Assembly: GCA_028456385.1 (NCBI GenBank)
Contig: JALNQF010000304.1
Coordinates: 1-50,492, forward strand
Direction: 5' to 3'
DNA: 50,492 bases
Source of the DNA: Ophiosphaerella korrae
Taxonomy: Eukaryota; Ascomycota; Dothideomycetes; Pleosporales; Phaeosphaeriaceae
Shown here: positions 12,512 through 22,034 of the stretch, piece after piece
How positions within the stretch are numbered: position 1 is the first letter of the stretch
How the letters are laid out: the number at the start of each line of letters is the position of its first letter
Notes under the pieces: generated by a model
Told to the model about the DNA's origin: nothing
Databases searched by the model: none
Seen by the model: the letters and a program-made list of their open reading frames with translations, nothing else
Made by a program: the position numbers and the translations under genes

Positions 12512-12672
12512 AGTTATATATCTTTAATTAAGTTATATATCTTTAATTAAGTTATATATCTTTAATTAAGTTATATATCTTTAATTAAGTTATATATCTT
12601 TAATTAAGTTATATATCTTTAATTAAGTTATATATCTTTAATTAAGTTATATATCTTTAATTAAGTTATATA
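12512..12672. repeat. 19-bp minisatellite, eight perfect units plus a partial one
   Basis: The unit AGTTATATATCTTTAATTA is repeated without one mismatch from 12512 to 12663; a ninth partial unit runs to 12672. The unit holds no CA or TG, so RIP cannot mutate it further. Confidence 0.95.
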
Positions 12673-12705
12673 GTTATACTTTATTTTTCTTTTTAGCTTT
12701 AGTAG

Positions 12706-12734
12706 CTACTACTACTACTACTACTACTACTACT
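12706..12734. repeat. CTA trinucleotide microsatellite
   Basis: About ten uninterrupted CTA units lie just downstream of the 19-bp minisatellite. Confidence 0.9.
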
Positions 12735-13249
12735 TACGCCTCTCTTAATTAAGCTTCTACTACTTTTAGTATAGTATAGTTATTATAAAGTTTAGTATAA
12801 GATATACTAGCTTTCTAATCTTTTATAGCTAATTATAGCTATACCTAAACTTTAGACTTAAGTATATTAATACTTTTTATAGTTAAGTTTTTATATAATT
12901 TTTCTAATATAACTTTCTACTTAATACTACTTACTTACTTCTAGATCTATATAGATTTACTCTTTTCTATTAACTTTTTAGTTACTTCTAGTATTATTTT
13001 CTATAGCTTAGTAAATAGATAGATATTACTTTAATTTTAATAGACTAACTAAGAATTCTTTATAGTTATTATTATCTAGACTAGTATCTAGCTACGCTTT
13101 TAATTTATTCTAACTATCTAAAGCTATTATAAGATAGAGCTATTATATAAACTTAGTTATAATTTACTTATAGTAAGTATATACTATATATTATATAAGG
13201 AAATTATTTTAAGTAAAGTATAGCTTAGTATAATATAGAGTTTATAGGT

Positions 13250-13395
13250 ATTATAGGCTTCTAAAGTATATCTATATAATCTTTACTAGTATAATAAATA
13301 TAGCTAGCTTTATATAGACTTCTAAAGTATATCTATATATATTTATTTATTATATAACTAGTAGTATAGACTTTTAAAGTATATCTACTTTAGCT
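13250..13395. repeat. Three spaced copies of a CTTCTAAAGTATATCTA motif
   Basis: CTTCTAAAGTATATCTA, or a one-base variant, occurs at about 13258, 13318 and 13373. The intervening sequences are AT-rich and of unequal length. The function is unknown. Confidence 0.6.
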
Positions 13396-15104
13396 AATTT
13401 TACTTAATACTACTATTTATAGCTTACTAATAGTAAAGAGTACTAAAGCTATATTTTTAACTCTATATATCTAGACTAGAGATTATAGGCTAGCTTTAAA
13501 GAGAAATTAAAACAAAATATATAAATAATATAAATAATACTATACTTATAATATAACTATAAGTTTACTCTAACTTATACTTACTTATTAGAAATCTTAC
13601 TAAATTACTTACTTGTAATTTATAAACAAGACGTATCTTTAAGCTATAGATATATTCTTTTAGGCTAGCTCTTATTTACTACTTATTTTTTACTAGTTAC
13701 TTTAAGCTACGTCTTAAGCTTTAAGCTTTATATCCTATTAAGGTTCTATACTTTAATTTAATTTCTATAAAGTATATCTTAGTTAATATAAATTTTACTT
13801 ATTTTATAATAAACTTTACTTTAGTCTTAGTATAAGTATTTTAACTATAAGAGTAATAAGAGCTAAATAACTTACTTAAATTCTTAAAGAAGTAAAAACA
13901 ATCTATTATTTTTATTTATATTCTTATTATTACTTTTAGTATATATTTCTAGGTAGTACTAAGTAAGTAACTTCTTAGATACTTTATCTAATTTAAAGTT
14001 ACTTAAGTAGTTACTACTTTAAACCTAGTATAAATACTTTAAGTAAGATTATAAAGTACTACTAATAAGAATATAAGTATATATACTCTAGAAGCTTATA
14101 AAGAAGTAATATAGCTACTAGTTTATTTTTACTAGTATTACTATTAAACTAGTTATACTTTATATCTATAGTTTTATAGTTTCTAAAGCTTTTTATAATA
14201 AAAATATTAAAGTAATATACTTAATCTATATAAAAGTAGTCTATTTCTAGATACTTATAAAAAGAGTTATTTATTATATTTACTTTTTTATATAAAAGAA
14301 TACTATTATATAGATATATATATTTACTATAGTATTTAACTTTATAACTATTACTAGCTTAGTTTAATATTACTTAACTTTAAAGATTAGTTTTAAGTAA
14401 GTTAGTTTATATAAATAATTTATACTTATCTAGATAGGTAACTAATATTATACTATACTTAGAGTACTTAATATTTATTACTATCTAAGTATATAGTTAG
14501 AAGAAAAAACTATAAGAAAGTAAATAGTAGAAAGATAAAAATAGTAAATAGTAAAAAAAAAAAATAATAAATTATAAGTTCTCTTTACTTCTTCTTAATA
14601 GCTATATTCTTTAATACTAAAGTAACTAGCTTTACTCTTATTTTTTTAGTACTATTCTCTTTTTATAAGTCTATTAATAAAATAGCTATAATAGTTTAAA
14701 TACTATATATTAATTATTATATACTTAGCTATAGTATATATATATTAGTTACTTAATATTTTAATACTATCTTTATATTATAACTCTAGTTACTATAGAT
14801 TAAATATATATAGTAACATTTTATAGATTATTATTATTTAAAGTACTTATATTTATTAGAGTTCTAATACTACTTAATTATCTAATATATATATAACTAT
14901 ATAGCTAAGCTCTTATATAACTCTAAGGCTTAAGTTCTTTTTAATATTTAGTAAGTTAGTTAAATTACGTTTATAGATACTAATAGGTATATATATTTAT
15001 ATAATCTTTATAATAGAAACTTTTTACTATAATCTTTTTTATATTTATTATACTAATCTATTTAGTAAAGCTTAATTTTCTCCTTTTTAAAATATTTATT
15101 ATAC

Positions 15105-15850
15105 CTAACTCTATCTATAAATAAAACTCTACTTATAAACAAGACTTTATTTATAAATAAAACTCTATCTATAAGCTATACTCTTTCTATAAATAAAATC
15201 CTTTTATAAATAAAGCTTTATATATAAATAAAACTCTAGCTATAAATAAAACTTTATCTATAAGCTAAACTCTATTTATAAATAAAACTTTATTTATAAA
15301 TAAAATTCTAGCTATAAATAAAGCTTTATTTATAAGTAAAACTCTAGCTATAAATAAGAGATATAATAAGATATATCTAAAAGCTATAACTACTTTTATA
15401 AATAAAAAAGTTTAAAAAGTATAATAAGAAAGTATTAGTAATAAAAATTAAAGTATTATTAAGTAAAGTAAATAAAGCTTTTATAAATAAAACTAAGCCT
15501 AGAATATTTTTTAGAGAGTAATTAGAATTATCTTAAGAAAAGCTTAAGCTCTTTTAATTATCTTATATAAAGCTTAAAAAAAAGCTAAAGTACTTAGAGA
15601 GGAGTTAGCTTAGATATATAAGTACTATACCTAAAACTAAACCTAGATTAATATAACCTTATAAGTTAAAAGGAAGAAGTAAAAACCTATTAAAGTATTT
15701 CTTAATAGGCCTTAAATATAGTAGAAATTTCTTAAAATAAAAAATTATTATAAGTATAAACTTTATTATATATAATTTTAGAGACTAGCGTAGCTATATT
15801 TTTTAAAAAAGTATTGTAAATAAGCTTATAATAATTTTATCTAGTAGGTA
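15105..15850 (+). repeat. Duplicated module, copy 2 (internally deleted)
   Basis: This is a second copy of the 10.25-kb module in the same orientation. The TATAAATAAAACTCTA minisatellite is expanded to about 15 irregular units (15105-15360). The AATTATCTTAAGAAAA stretch recurs at about 15528. The coiled-coil part is shortened, and TAGAGACTAGCGTA recurs at about 15779. Differences from copy 1 are mostly transitions plus the deletion. Confidence 0.55.
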
Positions 15851-16758
15851 AATTATCTATAGTATAATAGTTCTTACTCTCTAATAGGGCTTTTATCTTA
15901 TACCTAGAAATATAAGCTAATTATTTTAGATAAGTTTAATTACTATAGTAAATCTTTTACTAGAATTACTAGACTAAATAAGTATTTATTAGTAGTCTAT
16001 AATACTTTAGAGCTCTAAAAAACTAGTAGATTGTAACTACTTTAAGAGATAGTATTAGGCGTAATCTATAGTATATTCTTATAATTTACTATCTTAAATT
16101 TATAATATAAATCTCTTTTATCTTAACTTTAAAGTTCTTATAATATTACTCTTAAGGCTTAAGAGTAGGTAGTAATATAAAGTAAGGTATAAAAAGTACT
16201 ACTACGCTATTAGTTAGAGGCTAGCTTTAATATACTAATATACGCTAAAGCGCTTATAGCCTCTTAGCTTGCCCTCTTATATAGCCTTACACTCTTATAG
16301 TAGTTACTTACTACTTTTTTATAACCTTATCTTATTAAAAACTATTTAACTATTAATATAATACTTATAGGCTAAAAGTATTACGTATATAGTAGATAGT
16401 AGGCTTACCTATATAGTAAGTACTTGCAACGCTATCTATTTTATAGAAAGTTAATAGCTGTAGAAAGAAATACTTCTAAGAGGTAGCTACGCGCAGTAGC
16501 TAGTAAGTGCGTAAGTATACTTTAGCCTAGCTAGCACCTAAGGGTATTAACCTAATAGATCTTCGCTATTACTACTATCTTGCTACTTTTACACTTTAGG
16601 CTACCTATAACATATTGTATAATCTTGTCTCGTAAGACTAGCCCTTTTACTTATAATTAGCTATCTTTCTTCCTGTCTTAGGTATCTAATTACCCTGAAA
16701 GCTAACACTAGAAACAGACAAATTAGCAATATTTGTGGTAATAGAACAAGAGACTGTT

Positions 16759-16850
16759 GGGCTTCCCGTCCGCTCAGCCATACATAAACGGCGTACCGGT
16801 GGGCTAGTAGTTAGGCGGGTGACCACTGGCGAATCCCCACTGTTGTATGT
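16759..16850 (+). rRNA. 5S rRNA relic, 5'-truncated
   Basis: These 92 bp match the 3' three-quarters of ascomycete 5S rRNA. GGGCTTCCCGTCCGCTCAG starts the match, GGGTGACCACTGGCGAATCC is the conserved C-box/loop region, and CTGTTGTATGT is the 3' end of helix I. T-runs follow at once (16850 onward), fitting an RNA polymerase III terminator. The first 27 or so bases are missing: upstream sequence does not contain the ACATACAACAG needed to pair with the 3' strand of helix I. The internal promoter part is present, but a normal 5S rRNA cannot be made. In many filamentous ascomycetes 5S genes are dispersed singly. Here the relic lies between the RIP boundary and a broken CLC gene. Confidence 0.85.
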
Positions 16851-16959
16851 TTTTGATTTTTTTTTCTTTGTTTGGCCTTGAGAAGATAAAGAGGAGAGTA
16901 CAATTGTTGTTGATGGGATGAAACTGGTGATCGGAAGCGCTCGATCGGCTTGCTGCTGC

Positions 16960-18189
16960 TTTGACGAGCAAACCGTGGCCGAAGGAACCTTCTTTACCAA
17001 GACACATGCTTGTTAATACGGTGAAGACATGGAGAGACAGGAAGGAGAGAATGTTGAAGCCTGAGAGAATAGTTTTGATCTCAGGGATGCCACTGCCACT
17101 GGCCATGTACATGACTTTACCACTTGGGTTTGTGGTAAGAGCACCTTCTGCAGCCAGACTGATGGCCGTGGAGTGAGATTTGGACAAAGAGTCGCTAGCG
17201 CAAGACACAGATAGCGGCGAACTTTTGGCCAATATCGTGGCGCTTGAACTTATCACCCCAAAGATTAAGGCGAGTCCAACATATATACCATAATTGGTGG
17301 TGTAGCTGGGGCTCCACGAATACCATGCGTTACAATACTCCCCACCATGTTTGAGATTGGCTCTGATTAGCAACTGAGAGCTGTTCGCACAACATCGTTC
17401 ACGATTCAAAAAAGTGTTTTTTGGTGCAATACCCCAATTTCCAATCAGAAACAGTGGCAACGGCCACGTCGACGATAAACGCAACACACGCGGTGAGAGT
17501 TCCTATTAAAATGACAGCCAACCAGCCAGAGCAGCCATCAAGGAGGGAGAGGGATTTGTAACGAGGCCCTCGGCGAGACTGGATGTAGCGGAAACGATAA
17601 AAGCCTTTTGCTTTTATGTTGGTCAGTACAAGACTTTCATAAGAAACAGAGACATGAAATAAACAAACTCTGTGAGGTTCTACCTACCAGTGGACCGGCG
17701 TAGCTAGCTCTCAACAAAGGAAAAAGTAGAAAGATGGCTTCCCTAGCATCAGCGCTGGATGTATACAACAGAGTATAGGTTATAGAACTTCACAAGCAGA
17801 AGTTTCAAAATGCTCCTACCTTATCTATAATTTTCATCGAAAGGGGCTCAAAAGTGATCGAGGTATATCATATTGTAGAGTTGTTTAGGTATACAACCAC
17901 CCAGGGACGCCTGATAAACCCAGGGTAAGGATAGGGAACCAAATAACGCACGCCATAAAATAGGAGAGAAGTAAATTACCGAATCATGAAGCCAGTCGAC
18001 AGTCGTATAGTCATTGTATGGCAATCGCTTGCCTACAGTGCTACTAGCAAGCTGCTGTTCGTCTTTTGTTACAGTAGACGAAATGATTGATTGGGCCTCC
18101 TCCTCGTCCTACTCAAGTTGTAGTTGCAATAGTCTGACTGGCTGAAGTAAAGAAGTGCGTTCACCCGGTACCTCACGATAAGAAGCCAT
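16960..18189 (-). pseudogene. CLC chloride-channel pseudogene, truncated and frameshifted
   Basis: This is the N-terminal part of a CLC voltage-gated chloride channel/transporter, a membrane protein of roughly 800 aa in fungi. It starts at ATG 18187-18189. RLPYNDYTTVDWLHDS is a fungal CLC N-terminal motif and ends at a GTAATT donor (17979). A second block (about 17617-16974) carries SGWLAVILIGTLTACVAF, VSDWKLGYC, the selectivity signature GSGIPEIKTILSGF (near 17085-17110) and GKEGSFGH, a decayed GKEGPFVH. Defects are TAG at codon 27 (18109-18111), one extra base in a six-T run (17417-17422) that shifts frame after DWKLGYCT, a loss of about 11 residues between GSGIP and GKEG, and loss of the C-terminal two-thirds. 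The gap between blocks (about 360 bp) is far longer than neighbouring introns and gives no clean in-frame acceptor. It is surely non-functional. Confidence 0.85.
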
Positions 18190-18723
18190 TCAGATGGGAG
18201 TTGTATATACAACACGTTGTGTAAAGGTCAAGAAAGATATAGCAGCCCATGTTGCTGGTGCGGGTATTTCAAGAAAATAGAAGGAAACTACTCTTATCTG
18301 CCGCGGGGATCACTGACAGCTTGCCTGGAGCTGTAGTAGATGGGCCAGACTGTGTGACTGCTAAAAAACAGAGATAAGAACACATACTGCGCTAGCCATT
18401 TTCGGCCAGATATAGAAGTGGGTGCATAGCATTTTCGACAATATACCACAAAAACTATTGTCACTTGGGCTTATAGGCTGCCAAAGTATAGAAGGATAGC
18501 TGCTGATTGATTAAATTGGATCGCATTGAGAAACATCAATCAGTGCGAGATAGCCTTGTCAGGGCTGAACGCATTTCTACAACTCGTAGTGCAAGGTGAG
18601 ACTCAGAAATCGTATAATTGAGGTAAACCATACGAAGGAACGCCAAGCTTGGGATTAACTCTACCTTTTATCAAGCAGCGTATGGAACTCCAGACGTCCA
18701 ACCACAGCCCAAGATCGCGATGA
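18190..18723. other. Intergenic: former CLC promoter and HMG-gene 3' region
   Basis: These 534 bp are GC-balanced DNA between two genes on the same strand. They hold the former CLC 5' region and the 3' untranslated region of the HMG-box gene. I see no further gene, tRNA or repeat. Confidence 0.6.
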
Positions 18724-19834
18724 TTAGGAGATTGCAGCTCTGTCAAGCTCGACTTTTGCCTGTTGTGCTGCCGACAGGTCTTCATATTTCTATACTAACG
18801 TAAGCGAAAATCGTGTAACCATTGCTAAATGACTATACCTTCTTCTCGCCGGCGCTTAGTGCCTTATATTCTGCGGATATTAATTTGGAAGAGTCGGGGA
18901 CTTTGATGCCTTTGAAGTCTCCAGAGCTGTGTCGTTCTTTGACGAAGATGAAATACGCGCTCAACGCTTTTTTGACACGTCGATCGTCGATAAGCTTAAC
19001 GGTATGAGTAGGTGCTTTTTTGCCAGCGGCCTTTGCTGCTCTTCGAAGATAAGCGCGTGCATGGTTGGCAGCCACAATTTGTTCTGGCGTGTACGTGCGA
19101 ATCCAGGCAGCGTGTTCGGCTCGCCTGGCCTCGGTTCTCTGGCGCGCCAGGTGGTTGTAGTGCTTGGTAGCAGGTTCAGCGTAGAATAATCAAGGTTGCT
19201 TCGCAGTGCGTCAGCTTACCTCAAGCTCGGCAGGAGTTATGGTCTTCCATTTCTCGCTTAATGCTTTTGCTTTATTAACAACGCCATCGCCGTCTTGCTC
19301 CATAAGTTTGTCGGCGGCATAGGTGGCAAATGCAGTCAATTGTCTGGGCGTCACTGGCTCTCGGAGGGCTTGCTTCTTGTATGCTCGGATCTTTTCCTGC
19401 TGCTTTTGTTCGTCTGTGCGCGGCTTTTTGACGCTCTTCTTTGCGGCTGGCTTCTTTGCGGCTCTCTTCTTCGCCTTGGGCTTAGCCTTTGTCTTAGGTT
19501 TGGCCTTGGCTTTAGGTTTGGCCTTGGTCGCTGTTCGCTTTTTTGCTGGCGTTGCCTTCGTGGTGGCCTTCTTCTTAGCGGGAGCTTTGGCTGCTGCTTT
19601 TGCCTTGACGGCCTTCTTTACTGTGGCGGTTGGCTTGGTTGCACTCGTCGTGGTTGCATAGGAACGGTGAGCTTCGACGGCAGATCTGTAGGCGCGCGAC
19701 AGGGCACGAATAGCGGGGAGGTTGGAGGCATTGCGGGCAAGGAGAGTCTGTTGGAGGAAGCGGGCGAGCCGTGGAAGGTCACGCGCAGTTGTTTTGGACG
19801 CAGCTAGGCGAACAAGCGCGCTGTGAACCACCAT
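18724..19834 (-). CDS. Mitochondrial HMG-box DNA-packaging protein (Abf2/TFAM-like)
   Basis: Three exons are inferred: 19834-19220, 19162-18839 and 18789-18724, giving 334 aa. The introns are 57 and 49 bp, both phase 0. The N-terminus is rich in Arg/Ala/Leu and lacks acids early on; RSYAT near residue 65 resembles a mitochondrial presequence cleavage region. Residues of about 70-140 form a Lys/Ala/Pro-rich, histone H1-like tail. A weak HMG-like segment follows (LSEKWKTITPAELE then HYNHLA across intron 1). A clear C-terminal HMG box starts at VKKALSAYFIFVKERHSS and ends KKKYEDLSAAQQAKVELD across intron 2, which confirms that intron. It likely binds and packages mitochondrial DNA. The start was chosen for its context (ACCATGG) and targeting signal; the frame stays open to an ATG at 20006-20008. 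The first acceptor is AAG, not YAG, so that junction is less certain. Confidence 0.85.
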
Positions 19835-20147
19835 GGTAGCGTTGAGGTCGGGTCGGGTCGACTGCAGCAGAATTGGTTGGTTGAGAGCTGTAGCGCAGGT
19901 GTTGGTCTGCAATTGGAGGCGGAGCAGAGGTGGGAGGGGAATGGCAATATGAGACGGAGCTTGAGTGGAGCTTGTTGTGGCTGGTAAGCTTGGCGCCTCA
20001 AACGTCATGCAAGGTACAATGCCACATTAGATACTTCGTACACCCAAAACTGGCAATTTCTCCTACTTGTACTATATGCATAGCGATTGCTCTATAGGAT
20101 CTGATCATCTTCTTCTAACGACTGCGCCCCCATTTCTACTGCCCGTC
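19835..20147. promoter_or_regulatory. HMG-gene promoter / aminotransferase 3' region
   Basis: These 313 bp lie between two genes on the same strand. The HMG frame continues in frame through 19835-20008, so part may be 5' untranslated sequence or, less likely, an N-terminal extension. No binding site was identified with confidence. Confidence 0.5.
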
Positions 20148-21554
20148 CTACAGGATCTTGTAACTGTTGAAAATCAGCGTGAGTGCAGTCAAGGAGTCAT
20201 TAGTTGCCGTACCTCCAGGGATGGTCCTCGTCGCCATACGTAATACTCTCCATCCACTCCTTCATCTGCTGAGCGATGGGGCCGGCTTCAACATGGTCTT
20301 CAAGCCCACAGTCGACCATGCGTCCCTTCCAGCTGATCTTTCGCACAGGACTAACAATAGCAGCAGTGCCCGAGCCAAAGATCTCCATCAAGCGCCCATC
20401 ATCAGCGGCATCGGCTATTTCCTGCATTGTAAACTTGCGCTCGAGCACTTTCCATCCCTTAGGCTCTAGTCGCTCCCGTGCGAGCCCAAGAAGCGAATCT
20501 CTCGTGACGCCTTCCAGAATAGTGCCATCGAGTGGCGCAGTCAGTAGCTCTGGTTGACCCGTTTCTTTATTCTTCATAGCGGCAAACAAGTTCATGGTGC
20601 CTACTTCAGTTATGTACTCTTCCTCGCCAAATAGCCACAGGTTCTGTTGGAAGCCGCGACTAGCAGCCTGCATCTGTGGCACAATGCACGGCGCATAATT
20701 GGCACCGAGTTTCTTGTCTCCAACACCTCCGGGCCAGGCGCGCACAGCATAATCCGTAGCCTCCAACGACACAGCCTTGAACCCGGTGGGGTAGTATGGA
20801 CCGACCGGGGAAGCGATCACATAGAGCAGCGCTGAAGCTGGAGGGCCAACACCCAGTGTGCGCTGGGTTCCGATCATGGTTGGACGAAGGTAGAGCGAGT
20901 ATCCACGAGCACTAGAGTGTGTCAATTTATGTGCATTACAGGTGGATTGGGAGTGCTCACTCGGGAATGAAACGTTGGTCCACTTTCACGAACTTGCCGA
21001 TGAGTTCAACCATGGCTTCGGTGTTGAATGAGGGCAGGGCAATCCGCGTCGCCGATCTGTTCAGCCGAGCCATATTCATATCCGGCCTAAACAGCCTGAT
21101 GTTGCCAGACTTGTCCTTGTACGCTTTCATGCCCTCGAAGCACTCAAACGCATAGTGGAAGACACAAGTCGCGGGGTCGAGGCTGAGGTTCTGGTACGGT
21201 GTGATGCGTGCAGGCTTCCACCCTTCTGACGCCGTCCATTCGAGCGAGAGCATGTGGTCTTGAATCGAGGGTCAGCCCAGCCCGGAAGCCATGAAGAAGG
21301 GCACTGAAGCTCCCACCTGAGAAATTGCGGCCGAAGATGAGTTCCTCTGGAGGCAACAAAGCCTTAGGCGTCTTTGTCGTCTCGATTGTGAGCTTGGAAG
21401 GGTCGACATCCTGTATCTTGGTGCCAACAGAGGTATCAGCATGAATACTGTACTCTCTCCGACATCGCAGCGATGCACTGATGGGCGCGACGGCTCTACG
21501 AGAGGCACAACGAGACAGCAAGGAGAGCTGACGGAACGACTGTTGTTGTAGCAT
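20148..21554 (-). CDS. BAT1: Branched-chain amino-acid aminotransferase, mitochondrial
   Basis: This PLP enzyme (fold type IV) interconverts leucine, isoleucine and valine with their 2-oxo acids, using 2-oxoglutarate/glutamate. Four exons are inferred: 21554-21317, 21258-20961, 20911-20213 and 20163-20148, giving 416 aa. The introns are 58, 49 and 49 bp. Residues 1-40 ([10 protein letters not shown] to CRREYSIHA) are a mitochondrial presequence. Family motifs are FGRNFSDHM across intron 1, [47 protein letters not shown] with the PLP lysine at K246, EVGTMN and [11 protein letters not shown]. The last coding exon is only 16 bp and gives the ending HPWSYKIL. An in-frame ATG 11 codons upstream (21587) is possible but less targeting-like. 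The symbol follows the yeast mitochondrial enzyme; filamentous fungi often have several paralogues, so orthology is not certain. Confidence 0.93.
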
Positions 21555-22034
21555 TTTGTGGAGATATATGTGAAGGTGTAATGGCACGGCTCTTGGGGGA
21601 AGGGGTCGCTGTGGAGATTGTGGAATTGAGCGGCGTGAACTGTTATTTAGGTTGGGAGCCGGAGCTGGCCGGGACCGTCATCGGCTACAATACAATCTCA
21701 CCGCTGCCATGTTTTCCGAAGGGCGCAATTGTCTCTTGGCCAATGCCTCTTGAGGTGCGACCGGATCCTCGGGGGTATTCACGTCGCAAGTGGGAGCTAT
21801 GTCGAATGTCTCGGAGCCGTGTTGCTGCAGCTGCGTCGCATTGGTATCTTCGCTTAGGCTTATGTCATACATGTGCGAGCCCAGGGTCCACGATACGAGT
21901 CTCTGCCATCATTCCTCGAGAGCTCGCCTGCGACTTTGGACAGTACCCTATCGACCTCTCCACCACGCGGCCTGCCCTTCCATGACGCGTTCGCCACAAG
22001 ACCTAGAGATTGCCGCGCGGGCGAGTAGACCACC
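21555..22034. promoter_or_regulatory. Shared divergent promoter region, aminotransferase / SCY1
   Basis: These 480 bp separate the divergent start codons of the aminotransferase (21554, -) and the SCY1-like gene (22035, +), so both promoters must lie here. CCGG pairs occur (21659-21662 and 21669-21672), but their spacing of 6 does not fit the canonical Leu3 site CCGG-N2-CCGG. Open frames seen here overlap on both strands and show no family features. Confidence 0.7.

Larger units (their letters stand above)
7455..16690. repeat. Old RIP-degraded repeat block, mostly unclassified
   Basis: About 9.2 kb is saturated with TpA and lacks CA/TG. No gypsy or copia domain was recognised here. It holds an 81-bp direct repeat, a quasi-open frame (about 7935-9740), a module present twice (about 10.25-10.96 and 15.1-15.85 kb) and several minisatellites, all listed separately. 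RIP fades between about 16.2 and 16.69 kb, where the GC-balanced island begins. Confidence 0.75.

Noticed and set aside
12512..12672. The 19-bp array as a CRISPR array
   Set aside because: Units are contiguous without spacers and the host is a fungus, so it is a minisatellite.
14552..14566. A-run as the poly(A) tail of a LINE element
   Set aside because: It is short, in AT-rich DNA, with no reverse transcriptase or endonuclease motif nearby.
16686..17000. A 104-codon minus-strand frame at the island edge
   Set aside because: It runs across the complement of the 5S relic and out of frame with the CLC remnant; no protein features.
18603..18785. A separate 60-codon minus-strand gene downstream of the HMG gene
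   Set aside because: Its start overlaps the third HMG exon in another frame and it has no features of its own.
19295..19807. Leu/Cys- and Phe/Ala-rich plus-strand frames that look membrane-like
   Set aside because: They are the complement of the Lys/Ala-rich tail of the HMG-box gene, whose coding is supported by two introns and an HMG box.
21655..21775. Possible Leu3-type sites before the aminotransferase gene
   Set aside because: CCGG pairs are present, but the spacing is 6 rather than 2, and CCGGATCCTCGG is imperfect; not enough to call a regulatory site.
21581..21985. A 134-codon plus-strand open frame upstream of SCY1
   Set aside because: It lies in the shared promoter, overlaps open frames on the other strand, and has no recognisable domain or splice structure.
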